Source: Oscillospiraceae bacterium (GTDB taxonomy: Bacteria; Bacillota; Clostridia; Oscillospirales; Acutalibacteraceae). Taken from it: DNA of 16,140 nt. Position 1 is the stretch's first letter; every line of letters starts with the position of its first letter. Below are positions 1 to 7,554 of the stretch, in pieces. Both the position numbers and the translations under genes were made by a program. The stretch covers positions 1-16,140 of the forward strand of contig JAFLUO010000032.1 of NCBI GenBank assembly GCA_022508705.1, written 5' to 3'. Under the pieces are notes generated by a model. That model was not told the DNA's origin. It made no database searches and was given only the letters and a program-made list of their open reading frames with translations.

Positions 1-387
1 GAACTGCGGTGCACGGCGAGCGCCTTTGAGACCGTATTTCTTTCTTTCCTTCATTCTCGGGTCTCTTGTTAAGAAACCTGCTTTTTTAAGCTCGGGACGA
101 AGGTTTTCGTCATACTGAAGAAGGGCACGTGAAAGACCGTGACGGATAGCACCAGCCTGGCCTGTAACACCGCCGCCGTTTACACGGCAAACAATGTCAA
201 ACTTCTCTGTTGTGCCTGTTAATGCGAGAGGCTGACGAACGATAAGCTTGAGAGTTTCAAGACCGAAATAATCGTCAATATCTCTGTCGTTAATTGTGAT
301 TTTACCTGTACCTGCATAAACGCGAACACGGGCAACAGATTTTTTTCTTCTACCTGTACCGTAGAAATAAGGATTGGTTTCGTACAT
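1..387 (-). CDS. rpsI: 30S ribosomal protein S9, 3' end cut by window edge
   Basis: This is the small-subunit ribosomal protein S9, whose C-terminal tail reaches the P-site tRNA. The reverse strand reads MYETNPYFYGTGRRKKSVAR at the start, the typical S9 opening, and ends at the edge with KGARRAPQF. The family normally ends in S-K-R, so about three codons and the stop lie outside the window; 129 codons are visible. The start is fixed by a GGGAGG Shine-Dalgarno at 397-402, nine bases upstream. It follows rplM by 19 bases in the universal L13-S9 operon and has no promoter of its own. Confidence 0.97.
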   Translation of the reverse strand, partial: MYETNPYFYGTGRRKKSVARVRVYAGTGKITINDRDIDDYFGLETLKLIVRQPLALTGTTEKFDIVCRVNGGGVTGQAGAIRHGLSRALLQYDENLRPELKKAGFLTRDPRMKERKKYGLKGARRAPQF

Positions 388-406
388 CTAATTTTGCCTC
401 CCTTTC

Positions 407-835
407 TTAAAATTCTCTTGTCTCGGGCTTCTGTGCGGCATGCTTATGTTCAGCACCTGCATAAACACGAAGACGTGTAAGAGCCTCACGGCCGATTACT
501 GTGTCGGGAATCATACCCTTAACTGCTTTTGTTACTGCGAATTCAGGCTTTGTCTTCATAAGAGTGCTGTACTTAACCTCTTTCATATTTCCGATATAGC
601 CTGTGTGATGATAATACATCTTCTGATTGAGTTTGTTACCTGTAAGAACAACCTGTGCTGCGTTGATGATGATTACGTGATCCCCGCAGTCTGCGTTCGG
701 TGTGAATGTGGGCTTGTGCTTACCTCTAAGCAGTGTAGCGGCTTCAGCGGCAACCTTACCAAGGGGTTTGCCTGCAGCGTCAAGCACATACCAATTACGG
801 GTAATGTCGCCCTTTTTCGGCATATAAGTTGACAT
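407..835 (-). CDS. rplM: 50S ribosomal protein L13
   Basis: Large-subunit ribosomal protein L13, an early assembly protein. The product is 142 residues, the same length as E. coli L13, starting MSTYMPKKGDITRNWYVLDA and containing the family core LLRGKHKPTFTPNADCGDHV. The frame stays open further upstream (to 883), but the start at 833-835 is preferred: a GGAGGT site lies at 843-848, seven bases upstream, and the -10 box of the promoter lies inside the longer version. It is the first gene of the rplM-rpsI operon, with a short leader of roughly 30 bases that leaves little room for a structured L13 autoregulatory leader. Confidence 0.97.
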   Translation of the reverse strand: MSTYMPKKGDITRNWYVLDAAGKPLGKVAAEAATLLRGKHKPTFTPNADCGDHVIIINAAQVVLTGNKLNQKMYYHHTGYIGNMKEVKYSTLMKTKPEFAVTKAVKGMIPDTVIGREALTRLRVYAGAEHKHAAQKPETREF

Positions 836-873
836 AGAACTTACCTCCACTAATATTTTTTTATTGCCCGAAG

Positions 874-902
874 ATAATAGCACATTGTTTTTAGCTTGTC
901 AA
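874..902 (-). promoter_or_regulatory. Sigma-A promoter of rplM-rpsI
   Basis: On the minus strand there is a perfect TTGACA (-35, 897-902), a 17-base spacer and TATTAT (-10, 874-879). Transcription should start near 867, about 30 bases upstream of the rplM start codon. This fits the high expression expected of a ribosomal protein operon. Confidence 0.88.
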
Positions 903-1046
903 CAACAATTTTAACAATTTTTAATCAAATAAATAAAAATCTCTTGTTTTCTTAATTTTTCTTTGTTTTTTATATGTTTTACTCTTAAAGAATTTTTACA
1001 AATTTTTATTTACTTTTTTGTTAGAAAGATATAAAATACAGAAAAC

Positions 1047-1075
1047 TTGAAAAAAGAAAACTTTTATTATATAAT
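1047..1075 (+). promoter_or_regulatory. Sigma-A promoter of thrH-metY
   Basis: TTGAAA (-35, 1047-1052), a 17-base spacer and TATAAT (-10, 1070-1075) lie about 40 bases upstream of the thrH start. It faces away from the rplM promoter; the AT-rich DNA between the two (903-1046) shows no other feature. Confidence 0.8.
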
Positions 1076-1116
1076 TAGTTATCAAATTTATAAGAATAAA
1101 TGAACGGAGAATTGTT

Positions 1117-1725
1117 ATGAGCGATATGAATATTGTATGTCTTGATTTGGAAGGCGTTTTAGTTCCCGAAATCTGGATTGCGTTTGCAGATGAGAGCGGT
1201 ATTCCGGAGCTTAAGAAAACAACAAGAGATGAGCCTGACTATAACAAACTTATGCAATGGCGTTTGCAAATTCTTAAAGAGCACGGTTTAGGTCTTAAAG
1301 AGGTTCAGGCAACTATTGCTAAAATTGACCCGATTCCCGGTGCAAAAGAATTTCTTGACGAGCTTCGCACTCTTTCACAGGTAATTATTATCAGTGATAC
1401 ATTTACACAGTTTGCAGGTCCTTTAATGAAAAAGCTCGGCATGCCCACCATTTTCTGCAATACTCTTGAGGTGGCAGATGACGGTGAAATTACGGGATTC
1501 AGAATGCGCATTAAGGACTCAAAGCTCACTACCGTTAAGGCTTTGCAGTCAATAGGCTTTGAAACTATTGCAAGCGGCGACAGCTACAATGACCTTGGTA
1601 TGATTAAAGCAAGCAAAGCAGGTTTTTTATTCAAGAGTACCGACAAAATTAAGGCCGATTTCCCTGAGCTACCTGCCTTTGAAACCTATGACGAGCTTAT
1701 GGCGGCAATTAAAAAGAGTTTATAA
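1117..1725 (+). CDS. thrH: ThrH: phosphoserine phosphatase / homoserine phosphotransferase (HAD family)
   Basis: HAD-superfamily enzyme of the ThrH type. In Pseudomonas, ThrH dephosphorylates phosphoserine and can pass the phosphate to homoserine. The 202-residue product matches ThrH in length and along its whole sequence, with the ThrH opening CLDLEGVLVPEIWIAFA (nucleophile Asp10, with Glu12 in place of the usual second Asp), the TTRD segment near 35-38, motif II Ser93 in I-I-S-D-T, conserved Lys133, and motif IV GDSYND at 154-159. The start is set by GGAG at 1106-1109, seven bases upstream. The next gene acts on O-acetylhomoserine, so the pair sits around the homoserine node. The preferred in vivo activity cannot be read from sequence. 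Confidence 0.9.
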   Translation: MSDMNIVCLDLEGVLVPEIWIAFADESGIPELKKTTRDEPDYNKLMQWRLQILKEHGLGLKEVQATIAKIDPIPGAKEFLDELRTLSQVIIISDTFTQFAGPLMKKLGMPTIFCNTLEVADDGEITGFRMRIKDSKLTTVKALQSIGFETIASGDSYNDLGMIKASKAGFLFKSTDKIKADFPELPAFETYDELMAAIKKSL

Positions 1726-1746
1726 CTAAACGAAACGTTGAATGAT

Positions 1747-1759
1747 GGCGCTATGCGCC
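1747..1759 (+). other. Small hairpin in the thrH-metY gap
   Basis: GGCGC-TAT-GCGCC forms a five-base-pair GC stem with a three-base loop between the thrH stop and the metY Shine-Dalgarno. No T-run follows, so it is not a full intrinsic terminator. It could slow 3' decay or modulate readthrough, but may be incidental. Confidence 0.35.
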
Positions 1760-1780
1760 TTATTGAATTGAGGTGTAATT

Positions 1781-3064
1781 ATGGGCTTTGATCCTAACCA
1801 GAAAATAGAAACAAAGTGCGTTCAGGGCGGCTGGCAGCCCAAAAGCGGCGAGCCGAGAGTTCTTCCCATATATGAGAGCACAACGTTTAAATATGACACG
1901 TCTGCCGATATGGCAAAGCTTTTTGACCTTGAGCCTGGATATATGTACACACGCCTTGCAAACCCCACAAGCGATGCAGTTGCATCAAAGATTGCGGCGT
2001 TAGAAGGCGGATTTGCGGCAGTTCTTACATCCTCAGGTCAAGCGGCAAATTTCTTTTCGCTTATAAATATTCTGGGTGCAGGCGATCATTTTATCAGCGC
2101 TGTAACGATTTACGGCGGTACGTTTAACCTTTTCAACGTAACTATGAGAAAATTGGGTATTGAAGTAACCTTCGTTGACCCGAGAGCCTCCGAAGAAGAA
2201 ATCGCAAAAGCCTTTAGACCTAACACAAAAGCGGTTTTCGGAGAAACCGTTGCAAATCCTTCCCTTGACGTTCTTGACATTGAAAAATTTGCGCGAATTG
2301 CTCATTCTCACGGTGTTCCGCTTATAATCGACAACACCTTCCCCACCCCCATTAACTGCCGTCCTATTGAATGGGGCGCTGATATTGTTACCCATTCAAC
2401 CACAAAATATATGGAAGGGCACGCTTCAACCATTGGCGGCTGTGTTGTTGACAGCGGCAATTTTGACTGGTATCAAAACGGTAAATACCCGTGTATGACT
2501 GAGCCTGACGAAAGCTATCACGGGGCTATATATGCAAAGGATTTCGGCAAAGCAGGGTATATTACTAAAATTGTTGCTCAGCTTCTTCGTGATTACGGCT
2601 CAACCCCCTCACCGTTCAGCTCTTTCCTTTTGAATTTAGGTCTTGAAAGCCTTGCTGTAAGAGTTGAAAGGCACGTTGAAAATGCGCAAAAGGTTGCAGA
2701 GTACCTTGAAAATAACGAAAAAATAACATGGGTAAATTACCCGGGGCTTAAATCCAGCAAGGATTATGAGCTGGCCCAAAAATATATGCCCAAAGGCACT
2801 TGCGGCGTAATTTCCTTCGGCGTTCAGGGAGGCCGTGCCAAAGCTGAAGAATTTATGAACAGCTTAAAGCTTGCGGCTATTGTAACACACGTGGCAGATG
2901 CGAGAACCTGCGTTCTTCACCCTGCTTCATCAACTCACAGGCAATTGTCCGATAAGGAGCTTATTGAATGCGGTGTTACACCTGACCTTATAAGACTGTC
3001 AGTAGGTATTGAAAATGTTGACGACATTATTGCCGACATTGAACAGGCGCTCAGTAAGATATAA
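1781..3064 (+). CDS. metY: O-acetylhomoserine sulfhydrylase / aminocarboxypropyltransferase (PLP-dependent)
   Basis: Cytosolic PLP enzyme of the Cys/Met metabolism family. It replaces the acetyl group of O-acetylhomoserine with sulfide or methanethiol, giving homocysteine or methionine directly. The 427-residue length suits MetY rather than the roughly 380-residue MetB/MetC enzymes, as do the opening TKCVQGGWQPKSGEPR and the insert around GNFDWYQNGKYP. Visible motifs are YTRLANPT at 56-63, SSGQAA at 84-89, the cofactor-binding Asp184 in I-I-D-N-T, and the Schiff-base lysine Lys209 in HSTTKY. The start is preceded by a GAGGTG site. It lies 55 bases after thrH and probably shares its transcript. 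I saw no SAM riboswitch or T-box upstream. Confidence 0.92.
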   Translation: MGFDPNQKIETKCVQGGWQPKSGEPRVLPIYESTTFKYDTSADMAKLFDLEPGYMYTRLANPTSDAVASKIAALEGGFAAVLTSSGQAANFFSLINILGAGDHFISAVTIYGGTFNLFNVTMRKLGIEVTFVDPRASEEEIAKAFRPNTKAVFGETVANPSLDVLDIEKFARIAHSHGVPLIIDNTFPTPINCRPIEWGADIVTHSTTKYMEGHASTIGGCVVDSGNFDWYQNGKYPCMTEPDESYHGAIYAKDFGKAGYITKIVAQLLRDYGSTPSPFSSFLLNLGLESLAVRVERHVENAQKVAEYLENNEKITWVNYPGLKSSKDYELAQKYMPKGTCGVISFGVQGGRAKAEEFMNSLKLAAIVTHVADARTCVLHPASSTHRQLSDKELIECGVTPDLIRLSVGIENVDDIIADIEQALSKI

Positions 3065-3083
3065 AATATAAACCTAATTGTTT

Positions 3084-3110
3084 AAGGCGGGTTTAATCCC
3101 GCCTTTTTTT
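3084..3110 (+). terminator. Intrinsic terminator after metY
   Basis: An eight-base-pair stem, AAGGCGGG (3084-3091) with CCCGCCTT (3098-3105), closes a six-base loop and runs into seven Ts (3104-3110). It ends the thrH-metY unit. Confidence 0.93.
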
Positions 3111-3207
3111 AATTTTGTTCACAATATTTTAACCAATTTTTATTTTAAATATAGTACAATTAGAATAATGACACATATTCCCCAAAAATTAAAAAGGAGA
3201 ATACGAT

Positions 3208-4566
3208 ATGAGCTACACTAAAGCAGAATTGAATGATTACAAGAAAAAGCACGCCCAAATGTGCATTGACAACGGAAAGATAGATGTTGAGCTTTACGAA
3301 CAATTCGGCGTAAAGCGCGGTCTTCGTGATAAAAACGGTAAAGGCGTTTTGGCAGGACTTACCTCTATTTCAGAGGTGTTGGCCTTTATAGAAACACCCG
3401 AAGGCAGAATCCCCTGTGACGGCAAGCTTTCATACAGAGGAATAAATGTTATTGATTTAATCAACGGCAGGGGTAATAACCGTTTCGGCTTTGAAGAGGC
3501 AACGTACCTTCTTCTCTTCGGCAAACTGCCCACAAAAGAACAGTTAGATGAATTTATCGGCGTTCTCTCTGACCTTCGCACACTGCCCACAAACTTTACC
3601 CGTGACGTAATTATGAAAGCGCCCAGCAAGGATATAATGAATTCGCTTACAAAAAGCGTGCTTACCCTTGCGGCATATGACGATTTGGCATCAGACCTCA
3701 GTATTGACAATGTTCTCGGTCAATGCCTTAGAATGATAAGCTGTTTCCCCATGCTTTCGGTTTATGCTTATCAGGCATATAATCATTACGAATGTGACGA
3801 TTCACTTTATATTCACAGGCCTGACCCTGCCCTTTCAACGTCGGAAAATATTTTAAGAATGTTACGTCCCGATATGCAGTACACTGAACTTGAGGCAAAA
3901 GTGCTTGACACGGCTTTAATTCTTCACATGGAGCATGGCGGCGGCAACAATTCATCCTTCACCACCCACGTAGTAACGTCTTCGGGCTCTGACACGTATT
4001 CAACCATGGCGGCGGCTTTATGCTCACTTAAAGGGCCTAAACACGGCGGCGCTAATATTAAAGTTGTGGAAATGATGGATGATATTAAGGCAAATGTTGC
4101 AGACACTAAAGACGATGAAGCACTTCGTGAATACCTTGAAAAAATCGTTGACAAGCAAGCCTTTGACAAAAAGGGTCTTATTTACGGTATGGGGCACGCT
4201 ATTTATTCAGTATCTGACCCGCGTGCACAGGTTTTCCGTTCATTCGTTAAAGAGCTTGCCATAGAAAAAGGCAGAACAGACGATTTTGAACTTTACAGCA
4301 AGGTTGAGGCTATGGGCAAGGATATAATCGCGCAAAAGCGTAAAATTTATAAAGGTGTAAGCATTAACGTGGACTTTTTCAGCGGATTTGTTTACAGTAT
4401 GCTCGGTATCCCCGAAGAATTATTTACTCCCATATTTGCCATTGCAAGAGTTGCAGGTTGGTCTGCCCACAGAATAGAAGAGCTTATAAACACCGATAAA
4501 ATTATTCGCCCTGCTTACAAAAGCGTTGGCGAAAAGCAAGATTATTTACCATTAGAAGAAAGATAA
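3208..4566 (+). CDS. gltA: Citrate synthase (long clostridial type)
   Basis: Condenses acetyl-CoA with oxaloacetate to citrate, feeding 2-oxoglutarate and glutamate synthesis in anaerobes with a partial TCA pathway. The 452 residues match the longer citrate/2-methylcitrate synthases of Clostridia. Catalytic residues by motif are His243 in HMEHGGGN, His279 in GPKHGGAN, His330 in GMGHAIYSVSDPRA and Asp389 in NVDFFSGF. The usual Arg after the third histidine is Ala here, which may be normal in this subfamily. The start is supported by AAAAAGGAGA nine bases upstream. A -10-like TACAAT lies at 3155-3160 without a convincing -35. No aconitase or isocitrate dehydrogenase gene adjoins it, and it has its own terminator. 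A methylcitrate synthase activity is not excluded. Confidence 0.92.
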   Translation: MSYTKAELNDYKKKHAQMCIDNGKIDVELYEQFGVKRGLRDKNGKGVLAGLTSISEVLAFIETPEGRIPCDGKLSYRGINVIDLINGRGNNRFGFEEATYLLLFGKLPTKEQLDEFIGVLSDLRTLPTNFTRDVIMKAPSKDIMNSLTKSVLTLAAYDDLASDLSIDNVLGQCLRMISCFPMLSVYAYQAYNHYECDDSLYIHRPDPALSTSENILRMLRPDMQYTELEAKVLDTALILHMEHGGGNNSSFTTHVVTSSGSDTYSTMAAALCSLKGPKHGGANIKVVEMMDDIKANVADTKDDEALREYLEKIVDKQAFDKKGLIYGMGHAIYSVSDPRAQVFRSFVKELAIEKGRTDDFELYSKVEAMGKDIIAQKRKIYKGVSINVDFFSGFVYSMLGIPEELFTPIFAIARVAGWSAHRIEELINTDKIIRPAYKSVGEKQDYLPLEER

Positions 4567-4589
4567 TCGTAATTTAATATCTGACACAA

Positions 4590-4620
4590 AAGCCTCGTAT
4601 CCCAAAAAGATATGAGGCTT
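4590..4620 (+). terminator. Stem-loop after citrate synthase
   Basis: AAGCCTCGTATC (4590-4601) pairs with GATATGAGGCTT (4609-4620) over 12 positions, with one G-T wobble and a seven-base loop. The T-tract downstream is weak (TTATTG), so termination may be partial. The -35 of the next promoter starts two bases after the stem. Confidence 0.72.
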
Positions 4621-4621
4621 A

Positions 4622-4650
4622 TTGACTAAAATCCGATTAAGTGATATTAT
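4622..4650 (+). promoter_or_regulatory. Sigma-A promoter of the peptidase-nucleotidyltransferase pair
   Basis: TTGACT (-35, 4622-4627), a 17-base spacer and TATTAT (-10, 4645-4650). The likely start of transcription is near 4657, about 35 bases upstream of the ATG chosen for the next gene. A GTG at 4641 that would lengthen that gene lies inside the promoter, so it cannot be the start. Confidence 0.85.
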
Positions 4651-4691
4651 GGCAGTTAGTATATAATATTAAATATGAAAAGACAAACTAT

Positions 4692-5138
4692 ATGGAAAAT
4701 AAAAAAAGAATTTCTCTTGATGAGATTTACCCTACAATTAAAGAAACGCTGCAGAGCGGCGGAACGGTTGAACTGCCCATAACGGGAACGAGTATGTTTC
4801 CCCTTTTAAAAGCGGGACGGGACACGGTAATTATTAAGGCAGACAGCAGTTTTCAGGTAGGAGACATAATATTTTACAGAAGAGATGACGGGCATTTTGT
4901 TCTGCACAGAATTGTGGGCGTGGACGAAAACGGATATATTTTGTGCGGTGACAATCAGACAGTGCTTGAAAAAAATATAACCGAAAAGCACATTATTGCA
5001 AAGGTTATGGAAATTCACCGTAACGGAAAAGTAATTTCAGCGGATGATCCGAAATACTTACGGAAAGTGAATTTTTGGATTAAGGCCCTGCCCCACCGCA
5101 GAGTACCCCTTGTAATAATGAGAAGGTTGAGTAAATAA
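4692..5138 (+). CDS. S24/S26-type serine peptidase lacking a membrane anchor
   Basis: A 148-residue protein of the signal-peptidase/LexA peptidase fold. The catalytic serine is Ser34 in GTSMFPLL, the S26 box-B pattern. The general base appears to be His72 in VLHRIVGV, where bacterial type I signal peptidases have lysine; this Ser-His arrangement is that of SipW/ER-type (S26B) enzymes. GDN at 86-88 matches box E. No transmembrane segment is visible at the N-terminus (MENKKRISLDEIYPTIKETL is polar), so it is probably soluble or peripheral. The ATG at 4692 is preferred because the promoter sits just upstream; its ribosome binding site is weak. One base separates its stop from the nucleotidyltransferase gene. 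Proteins of this kind are known near peptide-modification and polysaccharide genes; the substrate here is unknown. Confidence 0.8.
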   Translation: MENKKRISLDEIYPTIKETLQSGGTVELPITGTSMFPLLKAGRDTVIIKADSSFQVGDIIFYRRDDGHFVLHRIVGVDENGYILCGDNQTVLEKNITEKHIIAKVMEIHRNGKVISADDPKYLRKVNFWIKALPHRRVPLVIMRRLSK

Positions 5139-5139
5139 T

Positions 5140-6276
5140 ATGTCTGAAATTATGAAGACAAAAGAATATTTTTTAAAAGCAGTTGCCGCAGTTTTACGCG
5201 GCGACGTCTTTGAACTGCCCCAAGATGCTGATTTTGAAGGGCTTTTTAAGCTTGCAAAAAGAAATTGCGTTTCGGGTTTGCTTTATTGCCTTTTGAAAGA
5301 CAAAAATATTGAATTTCAGGATAAATTATTAAAGGAATATAAAATGTCCGCCATAAGAAACAGCGAACAGGAAGCGGAAATTGAGCTTATCAGAAAAGAC
5401 TTTTCGGCAAGCAACATTGATTTTATGCTTCTGAAAGGAACGCATTTGAAATCTTTATACCCTTCGCCTGATCTTAGATTTATGGTGGATATGGATGTTC
5501 TTGTCCGTGAGGCAGACGTAGAAAAAGCGTATGAAATTATAGAATCCCATGGGCTTCAGAAAAAAATGGAAAGCGACAAGGATTTTGTTTTTATCAAACC
5601 CCCGTTTTTAACTGTTGAGGTTCACAAATCGTTGTTTCACCCATCAAATCCTTTTTATCCGCATTTTTTATCTGCATTTGAGAACGCCGTAAAAACAAAC
5701 GAAAACGAATATAAAATGACAAACAGCGACCTTTACGTTTACACTCTCGCTCACCTTTGCGAGCATTATTTAGAGGCAGGCTCTTGTTTTCGGCCGTGTA
5801 TGGACTTGTATTTGCTTGAAACAAAATGCGATATTGATTTTGACTATGCAGATAAAGAGTTTAAGGCCTTGGGAATAGATGAATTTGCAAAAAAAATCAG
5901 AAAGCTTATTAAATGTATGTTTGACGGGGAAGAGCCTGATGAAACTGCCAAAATGATGGAAAACTACATTGTTTTAGGCGCACCTGTTAAAAACGCCGCA
6001 GAGGCTGCGAAATCCGCAACGGCAAATACTTCAAAAACGAAGAGAATCATTAACGTGCTTTTCCCAAAGCTTTCCCACATGAAGCACCGTTACCATATCT
6101 TAAACCGTCTGCCGTTTTTACTGCCTTTGTTTTGGATAGTAAGGATAGCAAGTCTTATCTTTTCAAAGAATAAAAGAATTGCCAAAAGACGAAACGAAGT
6201 TATGGCGGTTGATAAGTCAAGCATTGACATCATGAGTGAAATATTTGAAAAATCGGGATTAAAAAAAGCGGAGTAA
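5140..6276 (+). CDS. NTP_transf_5-type nucleotidyltransferase family protein
   Basis: A 378-residue protein that I assign to the uncharacterised nucleotidyltransferase family NTP_transf_5. The signature lies at 94-121: F-M-L-L-K-G (95-100), then YPSPDLR with Arg113, then the likely metal-binding pair Asp117 and Asp119 in VDMDVLV. A VEVHKSLF segment near 165 matches the conserved histidine region. The C-terminal third contains LPFLLPLFWIVRIASLIF (about 328-345), a hydrophobic stretch that could associate with the membrane. The start is one base after the peptidase stop, implying translational coupling, with AGAAGG upstream; Met5 is an alternative start. The stop codon lies in the loop of the terminator hairpin. 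Substrate and acceptor are unknown. Confidence 0.8.
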   Translation: MSEIMKTKEYFLKAVAAVLRGDVFELPQDADFEGLFKLAKRNCVSGLLYCLLKDKNIEFQDKLLKEYKMSAIRNSEQEAEIELIRKDFSASNIDFMLLKGTHLKSLYPSPDLRFMVDMDVLVREADVEKAYEIIESHGLQKKMESDKDFVFIKPPFLTVEVHKSLFHPSNPFYPHFLSAFENAVKTNENEYKMTNSDLYVYTLAHLCEHYLEAGSCFRPCMDLYLLETKCDIDFDYADKEFKALGIDEFAKKIRKLIKCMFDGEEPDETAKMMENYIVLGAPVKNAAEAAKSATANTSKTKRIINVLFPKLSHMKHRYHILNRLPFLLPLFWIVRIASLIFSKNKRIAKRRNEVMAVDKSSIDIMSEIFEKSGLKKAE

Positions 6277-6289
6277 ATCTCCGCTTTTT
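6263..6289. terminator. Bidirectional terminator between the nucleotidyltransferase gene and capG
   Basis: AAAAAGCGGAG (6263-6273) pairs with CTCCGCTTTTT (6279-6289) around a five-base loop. The T-run on each strand lets it stop the rightward gene and the leftward capEFG operon. The stop codon of the rightward gene (6274-6276) is inside the loop. Confidence 0.92.
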
Positions 6290-6305
6290 GTTTTAATAAA
6301 TATAA

Positions 6306-7484
6306 TTAAAATTTTCTCCAAACCATTTTGTTGACAACTCCGGTGTAAGACTGAATAAGCTTGACTACCTTTGTTGAAACATTTTCGTCAACATAATCCC
6401 CAACGGGAATACCGTATTCTCCGTTTTTATTAAGCTCTACGGCTGTGTCCACTGCCTGCAAAAGTGATTTTTCATCAATTCCCGCAAGCACAAAGCAAGC
6501 TTTGTCAAGAGCTTCGGGGCGTTCGGTTGATGTGCGGATGCAAACTGCCGGGAACGGATGCCCCACTGACGTAAAGAAGCTTGATTCTTCGGGAAGAGTT
6601 CCCGAATCGGAAACCACTGCAAAAGCATTCATCTGCAAACAGTTGTAATCGTGAAAACCGAGGGGCTCATGCTGAATTACTCTCTTGTCAAGCACAAATC
6701 CGCTCTGCTCGAGCCTTTTCTTTGAACGCGGATGGCAGGAATAGAGAATGGGCATATCGTATTTTTCGGCCATTTTATTGATAGCCGTGAAAAGGGACAT
6801 AAAATTCTTTTCCGTATCAATATTTTCCTCTCTGTGTGCAGAAAGAAGGATATATTTACCCTTTTCGAGCCCTAATTTTTCATGAATATTCGAGCTTTCA
6901 ATTTCTGACAGGTTGCTATGAAGCACCTCCGCCATAGGCGAGCCTGTAACGTAAGTACGCTCTTTGGGCAGTCCGCAGTCTGCAAGGTACCTTCTTGCGT
7001 GCTCTGAATATGCCAGATTCACGTCGGAAATAATGTCAACAATTCTTCTGTTCGTTTCCTCAGGCAGGCACTCGTCTTTACAGCGGTTGCCTGCTTCCAT
7101 ATGGAAAATCGGGATATGAAGTCTTTTTGCGCCGATTACTGAAAGGCAGGAGTTTGTGTCGCCCAAAACAAGAACTGCATCGGGGCATATCTCTGCCATA
7201 AGGTTATAAGAAGAAGCTATAATATTGCCCATTGTGTCGCCCAACGTGTCGCCTACCGCGTTAAGATAAACATCAGGGTCTTTCAGATTTAAATCCTTAA
7301 AGAAAACACCGTTTAAATTGTAATCGTAATTCTGCCCCGTATGAGCAAGAATACAGTCAAAATATTCACGGCACTTGTTTATAACCGCCGCAAGTCTTAT
7401 AATTTCAGGGCGTGTGCCTACAATTATAAGCAATTTCAGTTTTCCGTTGTTTTGAAATTTTACGTTTGAAAAATCGTTATTCAT
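6306..7484 (-). CDS. capG: UDP-2-acetamido-2,6-dideoxy-L-talose 2-epimerase (CapG/FnlC type)
   Basis: Non-hydrolysing sugar-nucleotide 2-epimerase. In the CapE-F-G pathway it converts UDP-L-TalNAc-type intermediate to UDP-N-acetyl-L-fucosamine, the last step. The 392-residue product shows the WecB-fold motifs VGTRPEIIRL (22-31), HTGQNYD (48-54), LGDTNS with Asp109, HMEAGN with Glu130, PEETNRR (141-147), SAHREEN with His217, and SDSGTLPEESS. It resembles S. aureus CapG throughout, including the end (N-K-M-V-W-R-K), and is closer to that than to WecB/MnaA by the neighbouring genes. The N-terminus is about 12 residues longer than S. aureus CapG, but no later ATG is available. The Shine-Dalgarno is poor, and a possible stem-loop sits just upstream. 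Confidence 0.9.
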   Translation of the reverse strand: MNNDFSNVKFQNNGKLKLLIIVGTRPEIIRLAAVINKCREYFDCILAHTGQNYDYNLNGVFFKDLNLKDPDVYLNAVGDTLGDTMGNIIASSYNLMAEICPDAVLVLGDTNSCLSVIGAKRLHIPIFHMEAGNRCKDECLPEETNRRIVDIISDVNLAYSEHARRYLADCGLPKERTYVTGSPMAEVLHSNLSEIESSNIHEKLGLEKGKYILLSAHREENIDTEKNFMSLFTAINKMAEKYDMPILYSCHPRSKKRLEQSGFVLDKRVIQHEPLGFHDYNCLQMNAFAVVSDSGTLPEESSFFTSVGHPFPAVCIRTSTERPEALDKACFVLAGIDEKSLLQAVDTAVELNKNGEYGIPVGDYVDENVSTKVVKLIQSYTGVVNKMVWRKF

Positions 7485-7495
7485 ATTATCGCCAC

Positions 7496-7554
7496 GCGAT
7501 ACGGCATTCGCACAAAAAAATCATATAAATTCAACTTTCTGTGCACGGTATCGT
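7496..7554 (-). other. Possible stem-loop in the capF-capG gap
   Basis: Within the 92-base gap, CGATAC (7497-7502) pairs with GTATCG (7548-7553), extended by one G-T pair (7496/7554). Inside it GCACA (7510-7514) pairs with TGTGC (7540-7544), leaving an asymmetric internal loop and a 25-base AT-rich apical loop. In the minus-strand transcript its 3' arm ends about 11 bases before the capG start, where no good Shine-Dalgarno is seen. A role in tuning CapG translation or in processing is an inference; chance pairing is possible. Confidence 0.38.

Noticed and set aside
440..832. 130-residue open frame on the plus strand
   Set aside because: It lies opposite rplM, has no ribosome binding site and a Cys-rich composition typical of an antisense shadow.
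836..867. L13 autoregulatory leader
   Set aside because: The predicted leader is only about 30 bases and shows no stable stem.
836..883. N-terminal extension of rplM by 16 residues
   Set aside because: The promoter -10 box (874-879) lies inside it, and the start at 833-835 has an ideal GGAGGT and gives the family's normal length.
1726..1780. SAM riboswitch or T-box before metY
   Set aside because: The gap is 55 bases, too short for either, and holds only a five-base-pair hairpin.
4641..4691. 17-residue N-terminal extension of the S24/S26-type peptidase from a GTG
   Set aside because: The GTG lies inside the promoter spacer, upstream of the predicted transcription start.
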